NCBI RefSeq assembly: GCF_028389875.1
Contig: NC_084682.1
Location: 8,690,001-8,754,000 of the forward strand
DNA from: Rhea pennata
Lineage: Eukaryota; Chordata; Aves; Rheiformes; Rheidae
Direction of reading: 5' to 3'
Length of the DNA stretch: 64,000 bases
Of the stretch, positions 42,201 through 57,200 are shown piece after piece. The notes beneath the pieces were generated by a model that was not told where the DNA came from, made no database searches, and saw only the letters and a list, made by a program, of their open reading frames with translations. Each line of letters starts with the position of its first letter. Position 1 is the stretch's first letter. Position numbers and translations under genes: made by a program.

Positions 42201-45200
42201 TATGATAGTTATAAGGCACATTATCTGCTAATAAACCCTTACTAAACTGCTATTTTCAAAATCATATTTTAAAGTCCTATATTACATCGTATTTAATTGT
42301 GTATTCAGTCTTAGCACTTACAGTTTTTAAGTATTTCTACAGCAAGATCCTTGGCTGAATTATCGCTACCCTTAAGTTGCAGGTAGCACCAGGAAAGGAG
42401 GCTACCCTGAACAGACCAGAATAAGGAAGACAAGACTGTTCCACTCTCTTGCTGTGCAACATCCAGCATCATCATTTCACACTGAAAAATAAAAGAATAC
42501 AGTGAAAGGATAATCTCTTCTGCTGCAGATTGACACACATTAAGCAGCAAGTAAAGCACGACAGTACTTAACATCCTCCTCCAAAATTAAATGCAATTGT
42601 AGTATATAACATCATGAAGTAATATGCTTTAATAAATCCCAATTTTAAGTAGCTATGCTACATTTGAGTAACTAGTGTTCTAAGTACATTTTTTTTTTAA
42701 CTTTTGATAAAAGACCCTCCTCCTCCATTTACACCTCCCTTAGTAGTATGACAGATTCTAACCTCCCAATATGGGATGACTGCTTCTGTTTATGTTCATA
42801 GAGTTAACAGGTTGCCATGGATTCTCTTTAATGCTACGGAAAAAAAATCCCCATCTCCTACATTACTTACCCTACCATTACGAAATAGGAATATTAAAAA
42901 TATTTATACTGGTAGGAAAATGTAATACCACAGACATGAACAGCTTTACTCAGGAAAGGCACATTGGTTTCTTTAGTGTGTATCCTAGGCATGCAGCGTG
43001 TGTTCGAATACACACAAAAATGACAGCAGAGAAGTGGGAAGAGGAACAGCGCACAGACAACTACCTCTCTTGCTGCCACTAGCAGAAGGGTGTCCATGAC
43101 TGACAGCACTTCACTTATGTCAAAACCTGCAGAAACTCCTTTCTCTGGTAAGAGTAAGAGTCCGCTTGGATCTTGATCACTACAAAACAAAGATTATCTT
43201 AGTAACCAACAAAGTTCAAAATACAAAATTTAGTTATCTTGATGACAAATCTGTAGAGGTCCTACTGCATCATTACCATTAAAGTCAAAAGTGTTTGTTT
43301 CCAATGAATCCAAATGGAAAAAAAAATAAATTAAAAAAAAAAAAAACACACCACCACCACCACTGACAAACAGTTATTTAAAAAGACAGCCCAGCAAAAC
43401 TCCATGAGCAGTAGGCTGTCATTTCCAGAATGCCTGTTATCCTTGGTAATATTTTATATAGCCTTTCAGTTGATAAAGAACTTCAGTAGCAGTATTCTCC
43501 TACCTTAGGCAACGTCAGTTGGCTATTCTGTAGAATTATTTTCCAGAGGAATTACATTCGTAAAAAGGATTAAATATGAATTTATTTACAAAAGCGGGGT
43601 ATCAGATGTAATTTTCAGTATCAAGACCCCTTACCTGAAGTGGGTACACAATGATCTGAAGGCAAGATGTACAGATTGCTTATGTTCTTGCTCTGTGATG
43701 TTTTTCTAAAAAAGGAAAAAGATTTTTGATATGTTCTATTTCTCTCCTCTTTGAGGAAGAATTATAAATTCCATGTAAAAACAAAACAAAAAAAAAAAGA
43801 GGGTGGAGAGAAGAACGAACAACAGAAGTTTTGTTGATTACAGAAGGACCAGCATTTGCACAACCAAGAAATGATTTTAAGTAAACATTTTCATTAAAAC
43901 TTTAAAGATATTCCTTAAAACTCCATGAATGTAGAAGTTCAACTCCATTAAAACTGAGCAGTCAATCCTCCAACAATGACTAAATGGTCATCATTTTATG
44001 ACTTGCTAAAAGAGGAATTTTAACAGCATTTTTCAATTAAACAATTAATTGAATTGCTTACTATTTTACCACAAATAATGATGCAACATCTCAGATTTTG
44101 TATTTTTAGTCTGAGATCAATATATCGATGAAAGAAATGTGTTTAGCAAGACCACAAAGAGATCGACATATAAAGGCAGTTAAAATGAAATGTGGAACTA
44201 CTTAATTTTCAATATTTCTTTAGGATTAGGAAAAACAGAAAAAGTAGAATTTTTAGAATAAGTTTTCACAGACTTCAAGACATAAGAACATACATATAAA
44301 TATATATATAAATATATATAATATATATAGACACATACACACACACACAGAAAACCTCCTTCCATGCAATTCAGTCTCCTAATAGGTAGTTACATACAAC
44401 CGTAAGTACAAGGTAAAAGTGTAAGCAAGGCATAATTAATCTAGAATCATTAAAAGCAAAGATGATAGGGAATCCCCTAAATATGTTTGCATAGTACTTT
44501 AAGTATATAAAGATCTTGTGTGAAAGACATTTTCAGAGACTGATCTGATTTCAAACTATTCATTTTTGGTCATAAAGGCAGCATAGCCCCTTTTTCTTTG
44601 TATAACCTGGAGGGAGGGAAGCGGAGAGAGGCACTAAGAGGCAAAGAAATGAAAAGAAGACAGACAAAAAGGGTTCTTATTTTAATGGGGCTAAATATAC
44701 AATATTTGACAATGAGAACTCAGATTTGGCCTCTTTTCTGCATAAAGAAATGCAACTGAACTCATGAAAGTGGGTACCGAACAATCATTTTCTCCTTTCA
44801 TTGTTTACCATCATAGCGAAGAGCTGCTGACGCCTGGTTTGTCTATCTGGAAAAAAGACTGCTGCTCCACTGAGTAATGTGTTCTTAACTTCCTGTTTTA
44901 GCATTTTCATTGGCATGAAGTTACTGTTCCCCATGTCCACTACTGCTCAGGGAAAATAAAAAAAAAAAAAAGAGATAAATTCAAATTAATACTCTAACTA
45001 ATTTACTAGTGGCACAATTGAATTAAATGTGTTATTTTACAAATGTCTTTGCAAGCCTGTTATAGGGATAGAAAATGAGGAGAACCATTTTCACTTCTAG
45101 CAGAAAAGATCTTCCTAGGGATATATTTGTTCAAATGAGTAAATGAATTCCAGGAACATTAAGACTTGTCAACTAACCAAAGCTAATAAAGCTTTCAAAA

Positions 45201-48200
45201 TGTAACAGATTCCATATAAACTTGCTTATCTCTAGCTTGCTTTTCAGAAGACTTAGCTAATAACAAAAAAAAAAAAAAAAAGAAAAAAAAAAGTACTTGA
45301 ATAAAGAAGGTGAAATCCTACTTTCAATGAAATCTAAGGTGCAATTCCTATTCTCTTCACTCACTCTAAAAATTTCCCTGTGCTTCTTTAACAACTTACA
45401 GGCTCCTTGTAAGATGATTTATATGAAATATCTGAAATAAGTGAATCTCAGTAACATTACAGTTAAAGCATCACATTTTCAGCTGCTTCAGGCAGGTAAC
45501 AGGTTCTAAAGAAATTCTTTATTGCAGCCACTTCTAGGCCGCATGTTGCCAAAGAAGTCTTTCAAACCACTTCAAAGGGTCAAGGAAAGTTTTGTTGTGA
45601 TAGACTATTTAATACATATTGACCTGAAGAAGCAACAAAGGAACAGTAGTTGTTTTGGTCATTAGGAATAAAAATAGTTTCCAAAATTCTAACTACTGTA
45701 AAACACTTGCAAGCCAGAACAGACAAAGCAGTTAATATATTGAATGCAAAATACCTTCACACAAATGTTTGTAAAGCTCTTCTGCAGCTTCTGTATGACC
45801 AGGTGTTTTACTCTGAGAAGTTTCTTGAGGTTTAGCAGTTTTATTGTCTCCAGTAAGTACAGAAAAGCAGCTCTGGAGAAGCTGCAAAAGCACTGCTTGA
45901 GCAAAGATGCATTCTTCCCTTGGGCTATAAGAAAACATAAAACAGAAGTAAAAACTAGAAAAGGAGAAGCTCTTTTCTATCAAAAAAACTACTATGATAG
46001 AGTCACTATCTCAGATGAATAAAAGACATAAAAAACCTCTAACTACCAGGTAAACAGATCTGCAACTCAAGCTTCTACATAACATTATAGTTAAAAACCC
46101 ATATGGCAAAAGTATGCAAATGGTATTTATGTAAATGATACAGTTTAGGAAGAAGAAACTGCTGCAACCAAACCAAGCATACTTTATTTATACATATACA
46201 CACAGACTTGTGCTTTACCACACAGCAAAGATGTGACTTACTTTTGGTGAAGTTTATTATAAAAATTCCAGAACAGCTGCAAATCAAGGCCCGTGAAATC
46301 TAAAAAAGACTTGTATTTTAATCCACTCTCCTTCTGTTGAACCTTAAAGAGGTTAAGAAAATACAGGATTGAAAAAATTAACTCTACATATGACATATTT
46401 ATAAAGAGTAGATCCCTGAGCACTGGGCTTAAGGCAGCCTATTTTCCCATAAATTTGCAGCTAGTGAAAGTTCTTCCACCTGCTTAGATTTTCTGGTATC
46501 TAAATTTTACATTCATGCTGAAACCTTCCCCTTCACAAAGCACTCTCCTCTTTCCAAATGCCCTGTTCCTTTCCTCCACCCCTCCCAAAAAAGAGGCTTT
46601 ACAATCTCTAGCTCTTTGCATAATGTGGTTGAAAGTAAATAACCGGTTCAAAAATTATTCTGTAGATGCAACAGACAAAATAAAATGCACAGGGCTCAGA
46701 ATCTGAAGTTCAAAGGCACTGAAGCATGAGCTATATGAACAAAACATGAACATATCCTCAGAAGTGACTGACATATATCAGTGCATACCAGCCGTACCAC
46801 TTCACTGCAAAGAATAATTTTTTCCCCTCATAGAGTGGTACTATTAATTATTACTACTAGTTATTAGTAACACTTTGGCTTATCTATTCACAAGGCTATT
46901 AATTACTGTTAGTATGACCTTATTGCTTCATAGCACAGCAAACATGCTTAAAAACAGCCAAGAAGTAAGAATACCAGGTCCTGCGCAAGCTGCTGGATGA
47001 AATGAAGTGTCTTCAGGAGAAGAGTTGTGCCACAAACTGTATCATCATCCATCTTCCTGCACTGCAAGCAGTTCATGCTCCTATTGGGTTCCTCTCGCAT
47101 AGGCCGAAGATACCCAAGAACATTTAGGCCTTGGACTCCCAGCCGTTCTGCTGTGTCTTGCCTCGTGCATAAGAACTTTATCATTAAGTACTAGAAGGAT
47201 ACAAACAAAGCACAAGGTTTGGTTTTAAAAGTCAGTATAAACTAGGCTTTCATAAGATGCGAGTGCACAGACGTGCAGAGCAGGTGGGGATGAACAAGGT
47301 TTACTGCCTGTCAGTCAGTCCCAGGCTCCTAAGATGCTAAGTCTGAGATTCAGACTAAGCTTGGCGTCCTCACTTACATTCTTCCCATTTCCCCAAAGTT
47401 ATGGTGATGATTCTGTGAGCTCTACAGACAGCTGCAAAGTTAATTAATTATCATTCATTCTGTATGCTCTATTTCTTGTCTCTATAGCTACAGCATTTTT
47501 TCAGTTGAAAAAAATACCATCTGCATTTAAAAGCTAGCAGAAGATCACCAAGAAATACTTGCAACATACTTTTAGGCAACCTGTCCACAGTAAGATACAA
47601 AACTAGAAGTTGATGGGAACAGCAAATTCCACCATCCAAGGGTACTTATTAATTCCGTACACTCAGAAGTCTAAGGGACCAAGCATTACACAAACAGAAG
47701 AATCTCTTAGCAAGTAGTGAAAGTTTTGGAAAAATGCCAGTTGATTTAAAACTCTGCTGCAATTTCTGCCGATTTCCATGGTAGGAGAAAGGTTTGGGGA
47801 ACTATGCAACAGCTGATTCCAGGAAAAAAAAATGCAGGGTATGAAAAACAAAACTCCCTACAAATCAAAATCCATGTTCTGTCACTCTTGAAATGGAGAG
47901 GTCCCATATTCCTCAGAGAATTCAATCTAACTCATGGAAATACTGAGTAACTGTTTGTTACTTAAAATAAGGGTTGTAGAATTTGGCCCTAAAAGACTAA
48001 ATGCTGCAACAATGCAGCTGTTAATTGTTCCAGATATTAAAATACAGTAACAATTACATCAGCCTTTTTAGAAATATTTCTTCATCATAAAACCACTAAT
48101 GCATGTATTAGCATACAATTTTGCATTAATTTTGATCCCGAAGCACCATGTAATTGAAACACGTATACACACAGAAGAAGAATGAAACTCAGAGATCAAA

Positions 48201-51200
48201 AGTCAAATCATTCTTTTAAGGAGATGGCCATTGACTTTTACCTCTACCCACAAGAGTTATCTGTGCATAAATGAAAATTATGTTTATTTCGCTTGCTATT
48301 ACAATATAGCACAGAGATGACCCTTTGCTCATGGTGACGAGGCTAATGAATTCTTACGGTTTCTTACTTGGGAAACTCTGCATTGTTGCATTTTGACATC
48401 AACCTCATCCCATTCTTCTTCCACCTCAAACCAGCCAACAGGATCATCATCTCCCAAATCATCACACGAACAACTGCTTCTATGTATAAAAGAATTTAAC
48501 AAGTTTTAAAAAAAAAATGTTTAAAGAAACTGCCAAGCTGCTGTTATGCTACTGAAGTATTTTTAGCACATTATGGCTGTAAAGATTAGAGATGAAACAG
48601 CTAAGAATATTTTAAATCATTTCATTAGTTTTAAGGAAATCTTTTTTTTTAAGCCATGGACCTTAACCTCCCCTCATTCCTAAAGCAATTTAATAAAAGC
48701 TAATTTTAAATAGTTATTGCTATCTGCTATCATAGATGTGCACCTGAAGTAGACAGTTTGTTTTGTTATATCCTTTTTTAAACAGGTCTTTAAATTGACA
48801 GGTTGAAAACAATAGCGGTATGCTTTTTCCATCATAAATATCAAATTAAGATTCAATAAAGTCAGACAGGTAGCCATTAAATGATGCACTACTTTTTAAG
48901 TCATTTGGAGCATGTCTCAGTAGTTCAAGTGGCATTGCAAAAAGGTTTGGTATAACATTTACTTTCAATGTATCCATGACAAAAAGTCCACATATACCTG
49001 TTTTTCAAAAATTGCTTAAATTCACGTAACTTCCATTTGTCATAGCTTTCAAATCTTCTGAAATGTTCCTCTGCATGGAATTTTTCTGAAGAGCTATTAT
49101 AGGCAAACACCAGCCCACACTGGGCCCCAATGGCACCTCTTCGAACCTAAAAGAACAAATCCAGAGTAATGTATGTAAAAGCTGACAATAAAAGAAGCTA
49201 TTGCTTCCACAGAAAAGGGTTACAGAAAGCAACTAAGTACTGACAGAACTGGTCTCTGGAATCACATTATGACTTCTACCTGAAGAAGAAAAATAAAAGC
49301 ACAGTTCTAGAACCATAACAGAAGTGTTATGAAAGCTTTTGTAACCCACACAATAAGGATCACATCTACAGTTAATGCTCACTACAGTTATTACCCTACT
49401 AGTACCCTAACAATAGTTGTAGTTCCACATACTAATTCTCATTCTGATTTTATATACATACATGCATTTTCTTTAAAGCACAAAAGCAAAATTATGTATC
49501 CTGGTATTAGTACACTGCAATGTTAAAACAGTTTAGTTGTTGTCTCTCCAGTTCCAGCTAGATTTTACTTGCCAGAACTCCATACATGTTTAATTTTCTC
49601 AGACACTGAAATACACATCCATGTTCCAGTAATTAAACTACCACTCTGCCTTAAATAATGGGTAAGTAAATAAATTCAGCTACAGAAATCTCATTGCAGA
49701 TTGTCTCCTAACCATGAGAATTAATTTGAACTCTCATGCCGTATCTTGAAACCTACCTCTCACAAAGCCACAAATTTATTTTAAATACAAGGTACTTTTT
49801 AGAGAGAAACCATACACCTGAGATTAGAAATCACCCACCTAAGATTCACTGGCTTGAGTATATTACATGATACGCACAAAAGCAACATAAAATAAACAGC
49901 TCTGTTTCTACTGCATGCTCGTGGTCCTTTGAAACAAACTCAGATCTGCATTTCTTTAAGTTTCCTCTGATTTACACAAAATCAAAATCCAAATATAATA
50001 CAATTTCATCAAATTAAAATTTCAATTCGTACAAGAGTTTTTTGGTTTTGTTATAGTCAATGCTACCATGGGGGGGGGGGGAGGGAAGGCCTCTACTTGA
50101 AAAGCATGAGAGAACTACATACCTTTATTCTAATTTGTGTCACCTGAAATAAAGATTCAGTTCCAGTAGAAAGAATAATACTTGCTCTGGTCTTCCCAGT
50201 TTCAGTAAGAAAACCTAAAGACACAATGGGAACATAGATGATCTGAAAACGTTTTCAAGTGAAAGGGTAAAAGACACACAGAAATATGGTATCATGCTAG
50301 GTATCTTACCAGTGTCTCTCCTGGGACTTGAAATTGCTGCAGATGCAGAGTGTTCCCCCTCTAAAGTTTAGAAGTTTAGTAATAACTCCCAAATATAATT
50401 TTGGCTTGTGGCTCTATTCACTGATAACTCACTTTTCCTCAAACTGTGATCCACATCAGTAGGCAATCCACAAAACAATTTAAAAAATTGAAACCATACA
50501 CATGAGCAAGCAAACAATATAAGCATTTAGTATGTGCCGAATTTTCTGTCATAACAGTTCAGTTTAAAAGCAGTATGACACAAAATAGTACACACGTTTT
50601 TCCATAAAGATTGGGAGCCACTTCAGTTAAAAAGGAGGCTGAGAAAAAAGAAAATCACCTTCCTTCACTTACAACCAGTGCATATTTTAGAATATATTCT
50701 ATTAACAAAGCTAAGCTTTAAAGAAATAATAGTTGTGTATAGTTACTGTAAACTTCAGTGATTCTTACCATAGGTCTCCATTAATATTTGGAAAGTGATC
50801 TGCAAGTGCTTCACGACTTCACCCTACAAATCACGCTCTAGTATAATTTTCTTTGTGACAGCTTACTGCTTACATCCACATAAAGGGTCAATCATTCCTC
50901 CTTCCAAATCCCAATCTGTTTTTGAAAATGTATCAATTCCTGAGATTCACCTTGCTGTAAACTAGAATTTACATGCACTTATATACAAACCTTTCATATT
51001 TTAAAACTATCAAGCCCTGCTAAATACATAAGCAACTGCACCACAGACATGGTAACATCGAAAAATCCAAACTACTTCTTCGTATCTGGTCAAACATTTT
51101 ATAATTTAAGTCTTTGCTCTTACCATCCCCCGTCCATGGCTCCACAAGCAGGTTTTCAGGTCCTGATTTATCTTCTTTCCCCTTTACATCGCATGCTTGC

Positions 51201-54200
51201 AAGGTTAGTCGCAATGGTTTTCCTAAAGAAAGCAAATGAACAGGTTTGTCAACTTCATAAAACATGCAACCTGTTTTCTGGTTTTAGGTCCTTCATACAG
51301 AAAACAATTGAACTAAAAGAATCACAAAACTATGAGCTTTTTACCATTGTCAGACAAAAGGGAGGAGGAACTGGAGTGCAAGAGATATGCTAGTCTAACA
51401 TCATAGCTGAAGTTTTAGATACGGACAGAAGGACACAAACTCGTGACAGCAAATGTTCCTTCAATTGCTTGTACACTTTGGAATTCACAACACATGAAAT
51501 ATCACTTGTTTGTGGCAAAAGAAACAGTTATTTGGAGAAAACTGAGCAAATTGCAAAGCTTTTGAAAGAAAATACTAATCCTATAATTACAAAGATATTT
51601 AATGTAATATTTGGCACAAGCCAAGAAGTCCTGACAAAACATACAAGGCAAACAAAGTGAAAAATTCTTCAGCAAGAAAAATGATAACCTCAGGAGCTGA
51701 CACCCTAGAAAATAATCAATTACAAAACAAGTACAATCAATATTTACAGCAAAATCATACTGCCTTATGTTATAACAAACAACTTAAGACAGGTTAATTT
51801 ACAAAAGTGGAAATAAGAGAACTGTACACAGGCGTTAATGGCATTATTTTCACATTTAAAACAAGTGCGCATGCGAGCGTGTGGAAGAGAGATTACTTAA
51901 TGAAGCTAAACAGAAAAAAAGTGTATTATTGGAAAAAAAACCACCAATGATATCAGATAATTCAATACAATACAAACACTATCACAGTCTTGATTTAAAG
52001 GCCACTGTCCATTAAGTTTATGTTTTTTCCCCTCAAGATCACAATACCTGGTTTGATTCTTGGATCACAGAAAGCTTATCTACTACCAATGCGAAGCACT
52101 TGAGCTTCAAAAGGCACATCTTTTTGGAGATAGTCATTAACTTAGAAGTCTTGTATAATTTTAAACCTCAACAGAACAACCAATAAAACAATTTAGAAAG
52201 CTGTATATCGTATTTAGTACACCAGTTAAGGATCCAACAAATTATTCATTTACCATATTTATACAGCAGGTTCTGTCTAACTGTGGCCATAGAAGCAATA
52301 AGTGATGAAGCCTTGTATGGAGTGTCCAGATGATCAGTGATTGTACAAAGGGAACTCATCACTTTAGCAACACTCCCTCTGGCTAAGGCAAAGGCCAAGA
52401 GTGTAAGCTCAACCTCTGGAGTGGTACAACAACTAGGGAGAAACAAAACAACAACAAAAAAAGAATGAAAAACAGATATAAAAGAAAAATCAGGAAAAAA
52501 AAACGAGTTAGAGAAATCAAGTGCATTAAGTACTACTTTCATACGTGATACCTCTTTTGTGTGTGGTAACCTATCTGGAAAACTCTTTAAGCCACCAAAT
52601 TATAAAACGTAGTAGCTACGTGGCTTGCTGCAGTTGCTAGAATAAATACTTGATACCTGATTTTAGAGAGAATTCTGCAGAGCAATAAAATCTGTTCCAT
52701 GCAGACCCAGTCCCCAGAAGGAAAGCTATGAAATGAATCTGGCCGTCTGGATGCTCCACTTTTTCCCAGATGAGATGAGGACCAGTGAAAAAAGCCTAAA
52801 CTACTCGCACAAATGGACACTGGCTTCTTAGAGGTGTTGTGTTTTGCAGCAGTCTCTGTGAAAATATGGTTTCTTCAAACAGCAGTCAGCGTTGCAAAAC
52901 CCACCTATGTCAGGCTGTCACACCAACTAGACTAGTTACTGTCAACAGCTATCCCAGCTCAGTTTCCGTTTTCCTATTATCAGTAGTTCCTGCTTGGCCT
53001 ACTCCATGTCCTGAAGTGCTCTGGCACAGTACAGGCTCATGTAAACAAAATGACCTTTGAAATTATTTGGAGTTGAAATTTCTTCTTCATCAAACTTCCC
53101 CTAGCCCCATTTAAACCACTACACTTCATCTTAATGTTAAATTACACTCCCACACGGCATTTCAGATCAGAGACAATGGGTAGGCACTTTGCTTTTAAAT
53201 AAATACAAATCATGCTTGAATTAAAAATCTAAGGTGATAATTCTTAACGTCATTGATTTTTTCCAAAGTACTAAAAAAAGAGCAGGTAAATACAAATAAG
53301 GAAGATACATTTGCCATAAAAATTTTTATGTATCATTTTCCACCATGTCAAAGTACATCAGCATAATCTCACCTTGTTATTCTAATAAGGAAGCTATCTA
53401 CTTCTTCCAAAACATTTGGAGATAAGAAACTTGAAAAATCTGTAGAGCCTGGTGTTAGGGAAAGAGGTGGCATGTGTTGCAGTGCTTTCCTAGTAAAAAA
53501 AGATAGAGCATAACATCAGAAAGTGAGACAGAATCAAAGAAAGTCTTCTAAAGTGAATGAGAAGTTTCAATCTTTATGCTTTAATGACTAGGTGTCTATA
53601 GGTTCTTTCTGCATTCAGAAGCTACTTACACAGATGATAGAATGCAATGCAGTCTTTTCCTTTTGAAAATACTATCTGGAGAAAGTCAACCACTGTTATG
53701 CAATCCTGGATCTCAATCTCACATTTAATGACACACAAATACATCAAGGAGTTTAGAAACTAACTTTCTACAAACAGGAGAAGTAACTTCTAAATGTGAC
53801 TAAATACTACTTTAAAAAGTTTTAGAATTTTGCAAGAGCATCCTTCCTATTAATCCTTCCATTAAAAAAAAAGGAAAGATTTTCTTTAAATTCTTTCAAA
53901 ATAATTACGAAAACTAAGAAGTTTATTAACTGAGATCAGAATTTCTGTTCTATTTCCTAAGGTAATGTAATAACCACTGAAAATAGGAATTCCTAGAAAA
54001 GATGTGCTGCTACTGTCTCACTCAAATGAGTTATTAACAGTAAGATCTGTTAATAAATATTCTACCTTTTAGGCAGAATGTTTACCTATATGTACAACAT
54101 ATACGGTGAAATATTCTGATTCTATTCTTCCTCCCTCCACATTCTTTCTTTTTAAATCAGCAAATTTCAACTCACCATGAATTTAGCCAAAACTAATAGA

Positions 54201-57200
54201 TAGAACTGTATCGTATGCAAAACAAATAAGCTATCAACATCCTTGAAATACCCAAATATTTAGTTTAGTGTTAAAAAGTCTTTTAAGTTTCTGTTTCAAA
54301 TGATTAAGTCATATATAGTAATATTTTAGTAAAAAAATAGCAATTAGATAAGCAATAAATAGGGGATAAAGATGAACCAAAGTAAGTACTAAGAAGCACA
54401 CAAGAAAAACAAACAAAATAATGTCTAGGCTAAGATTAAAATAACATATCTGGATTATCACTGAAACAATTTGCAGCTGTGTAATGCTCAGTTGTCCAGT
54501 ATGGGTCTGGAGAGTGGGCAGTTACATCAAAGTAATTCTAATTCTGAAGTTTGGTTTTTGGCTTTTTAATTCCAAACACTGAATTCATAACTCCTGCTTT
54601 CTGTCAAGATTTCCTTTTTTTAAAGTTTTTAGGCCACATTAGCCCAAGATTCATGTTATACTTCTAACAAACTGTAGCAACAACTGAAGGCCCTCACTTC
54701 TGGCAAAGCCATGCCACTGTGAACCTTCCTCAGGCAGAAATAAGCACATATAAAGTTATCTAAACTTTAAAAAGGTTTCATAGATGAGACAAATTGCAGA
54801 TAAGCTTAATGGACTTTAGCCTGCAGTACTCATTAACCTAATGACAGTGGTGCTCTTAAGCCTGGTGGCATCGTGCTAACTAAGCTCTATAAAAGTTGGT
54901 GTGGGCGTGCTGCGATTTCATTAGGATTCCAAACCTTCAAGTCATCGAGCAAAGGGTTTGGCAGCTGGACAAGGAAATGTTATACAGCAGAGCAGCCAAT
55001 CACCACAAGACAAACATTTGCGCAGAGATGCTGCACATACCCTGCTTTATCCCCACGTAACTCCTGGCAAGGCATTACGCAAGCAAAAATTGCTGAAAAC
55101 AAGCTAAACTCAACTCCATTCAAAAGTGGAAAGCGACCAATATTCACAAGCAAAGTTTGTGAATCAGAAAATCAGTTTATTTTAGGCTTCCTGAAAACAT
55201 TACAAGCCAAAAGATAGCAAAAAAAAAAAAAAAAACCACACACTCATTTTTTCAGTGTTCATTCAGTTATGACTAAACTACCAAGTTACTCACAAAGGAT
55301 AGGAGAACCATATTTGTTTTGGTATGTGCAAAAGGATAAAGGAGAAATATCAAAATTTAAACAATCTGATAGTTAGACGATGTTTAAATACCTTAATGGA
55401 GGGAGTGAAAAACAATTACACGACATAGATTAGTTTTAGTCGACAAAGGCTAGAAGTAGTCAAAAAAAACAAGGAAGTTTGGTACTTACTGAGTATTTTG
55501 TAAGATAGTATGAACAAATGCTGGATTTGTTTCCATGGAAGCTGTTACCAGAGAGGTCAGCAGAGACCAGTACCAAATAGCCGAAGCATCGCATACTGAG
55601 ACGCCCACCTTCTTAACTCTTTGATAACCGACTGCCCTGAGTCCATGGATTCTGGTGTCACACCCATCACTAAGGCAACGTTTGATATTTATCTGTACAT
55701 CTGTCAAAAACACAAAATAGACTTTTTTTTTTCCATTTCTTCTGTTATACTAGATGTAGAAAAACCCAAGTATTCAAAGCAGGAATTACCATGTAACCTC
55801 TTAGACAACAACTATCTACATGTGTATTTCTTAAATATGCAACTAGTGAGTTGGAAAATTTATCTTCTGAATGGCCTACTCCATTACATTGTAGTATGGC
55901 CCTGTACTGCTAGAAACTAGGAAAAAAAGGAAAAGGCTCTCAAAGTGGTAGTCAAATCACTACCAGTACTAATCGAACCTAAAAAGAAACTGTCCTTGGA
56001 GGAAGAAGGACAGAGGTGGGAAAAGGGTAAAGCATATAAACAAATTTTTAGAGTTTACAGAAAAATTCTCACAAGAGTTCTTCACCATTTTGCATAGATA
56101 ACATTCTCTTAGTTATGCTTGAAGAACAACATGTCTGCTGCCTGCTTCTGTAGGTGTGAAAGTTTATCTTAGTGGAAAGCATCACTGTGAGCTGAAGGGA
56201 CATTTGTGAGGCTTCTTTGGAAGGAGCAGCTTTGCTGTGATTGATTCCAATATAGCACCCACAGATCTACCAGGCTTAAAAATAACACTACTTAGAAAGC
56301 CTTAGCATAAAACCTGCTTCACAAAAGTCATCTGACTGCTCCTCAGAGGTTTTCTAGAAAAAAAAAAAAAAAAAAGTCTCTCAGAAACAGATTTTTTGCT
56401 AGATACTATTATCTAACATATGGTTTCACTCTGCAAGCAAAGATATCTTAACATGGCCCAATACTTTCAAACTGAGAGACTGAAACTGCACCTTTTAATC
56501 ATCCTAGCTATTCTACCCTTAACTCAAGTCAGAGAGATGCCATGAGAAAGACACTTCTATGGGCTAATCATTGAACTACAATCAAAATAATTTCTCTGAC
56601 CCAAGGGCTAAGTCAGAAGTTTCTGACTCATTCTGAAACGACTGACATTTCAACATCATTCTATGACATGCTCAACCTTTCACCTTCAAAAAAAAGCAAC
56701 AAAACAATAGACCAATGGTATATTTATTGACTCACACATCTGACTAATATTAGCGTTTTCCAACAGTGTTACGTAGCCAGTGATATTGCTCGGAATGTGA
56801 ACGTCTCGGACCTCCTGGAGACTGCTGGCATTCCTTCCCACTGCCACCGTAACTTGCTGTGGCATGTAGCTCTGGTCATTAGCTGCCACTGCAATGGACA
56901 GATGTCTTAAAACAACATCTGGTTTCATCTTTAAACTGTAAAGTAAAGAAGAAAAAAAATGTTCTTGCAAAGAGAAGATAAGTCAAATATTACAATCTCA
57001 GCTAAGCCTCACTGAGTTTCTACTTTTGCAAATATAAATAAACTTGTTGGAAATTATCTAATAATTCACAGGCTTATCTTAAAGTCATCACTGATAGTCA
57101 GACTGTAGAATTTTCTATTGCCCAGCAGCATTTCAACTGAGAAGTCATTCCTCAGAAACAAAAGTGCATTTTTTTAAGGTATGTGCTGAGATTTATTATC

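Noticed and set aside
50067..50083. Long G run as a possible G-quadruplex
   Set aside because: It is a single homopolymer run in an intron and is a C run in the transcript, so an RNA quadruplex is not possible in ZZEF1 pre-mRNA.
55621..55920. Plus-strand frames opposite ZZEF1 exons
   Set aside because: These are antisense shadows of real exons (here exon 6) and lose their open character outside the exon.
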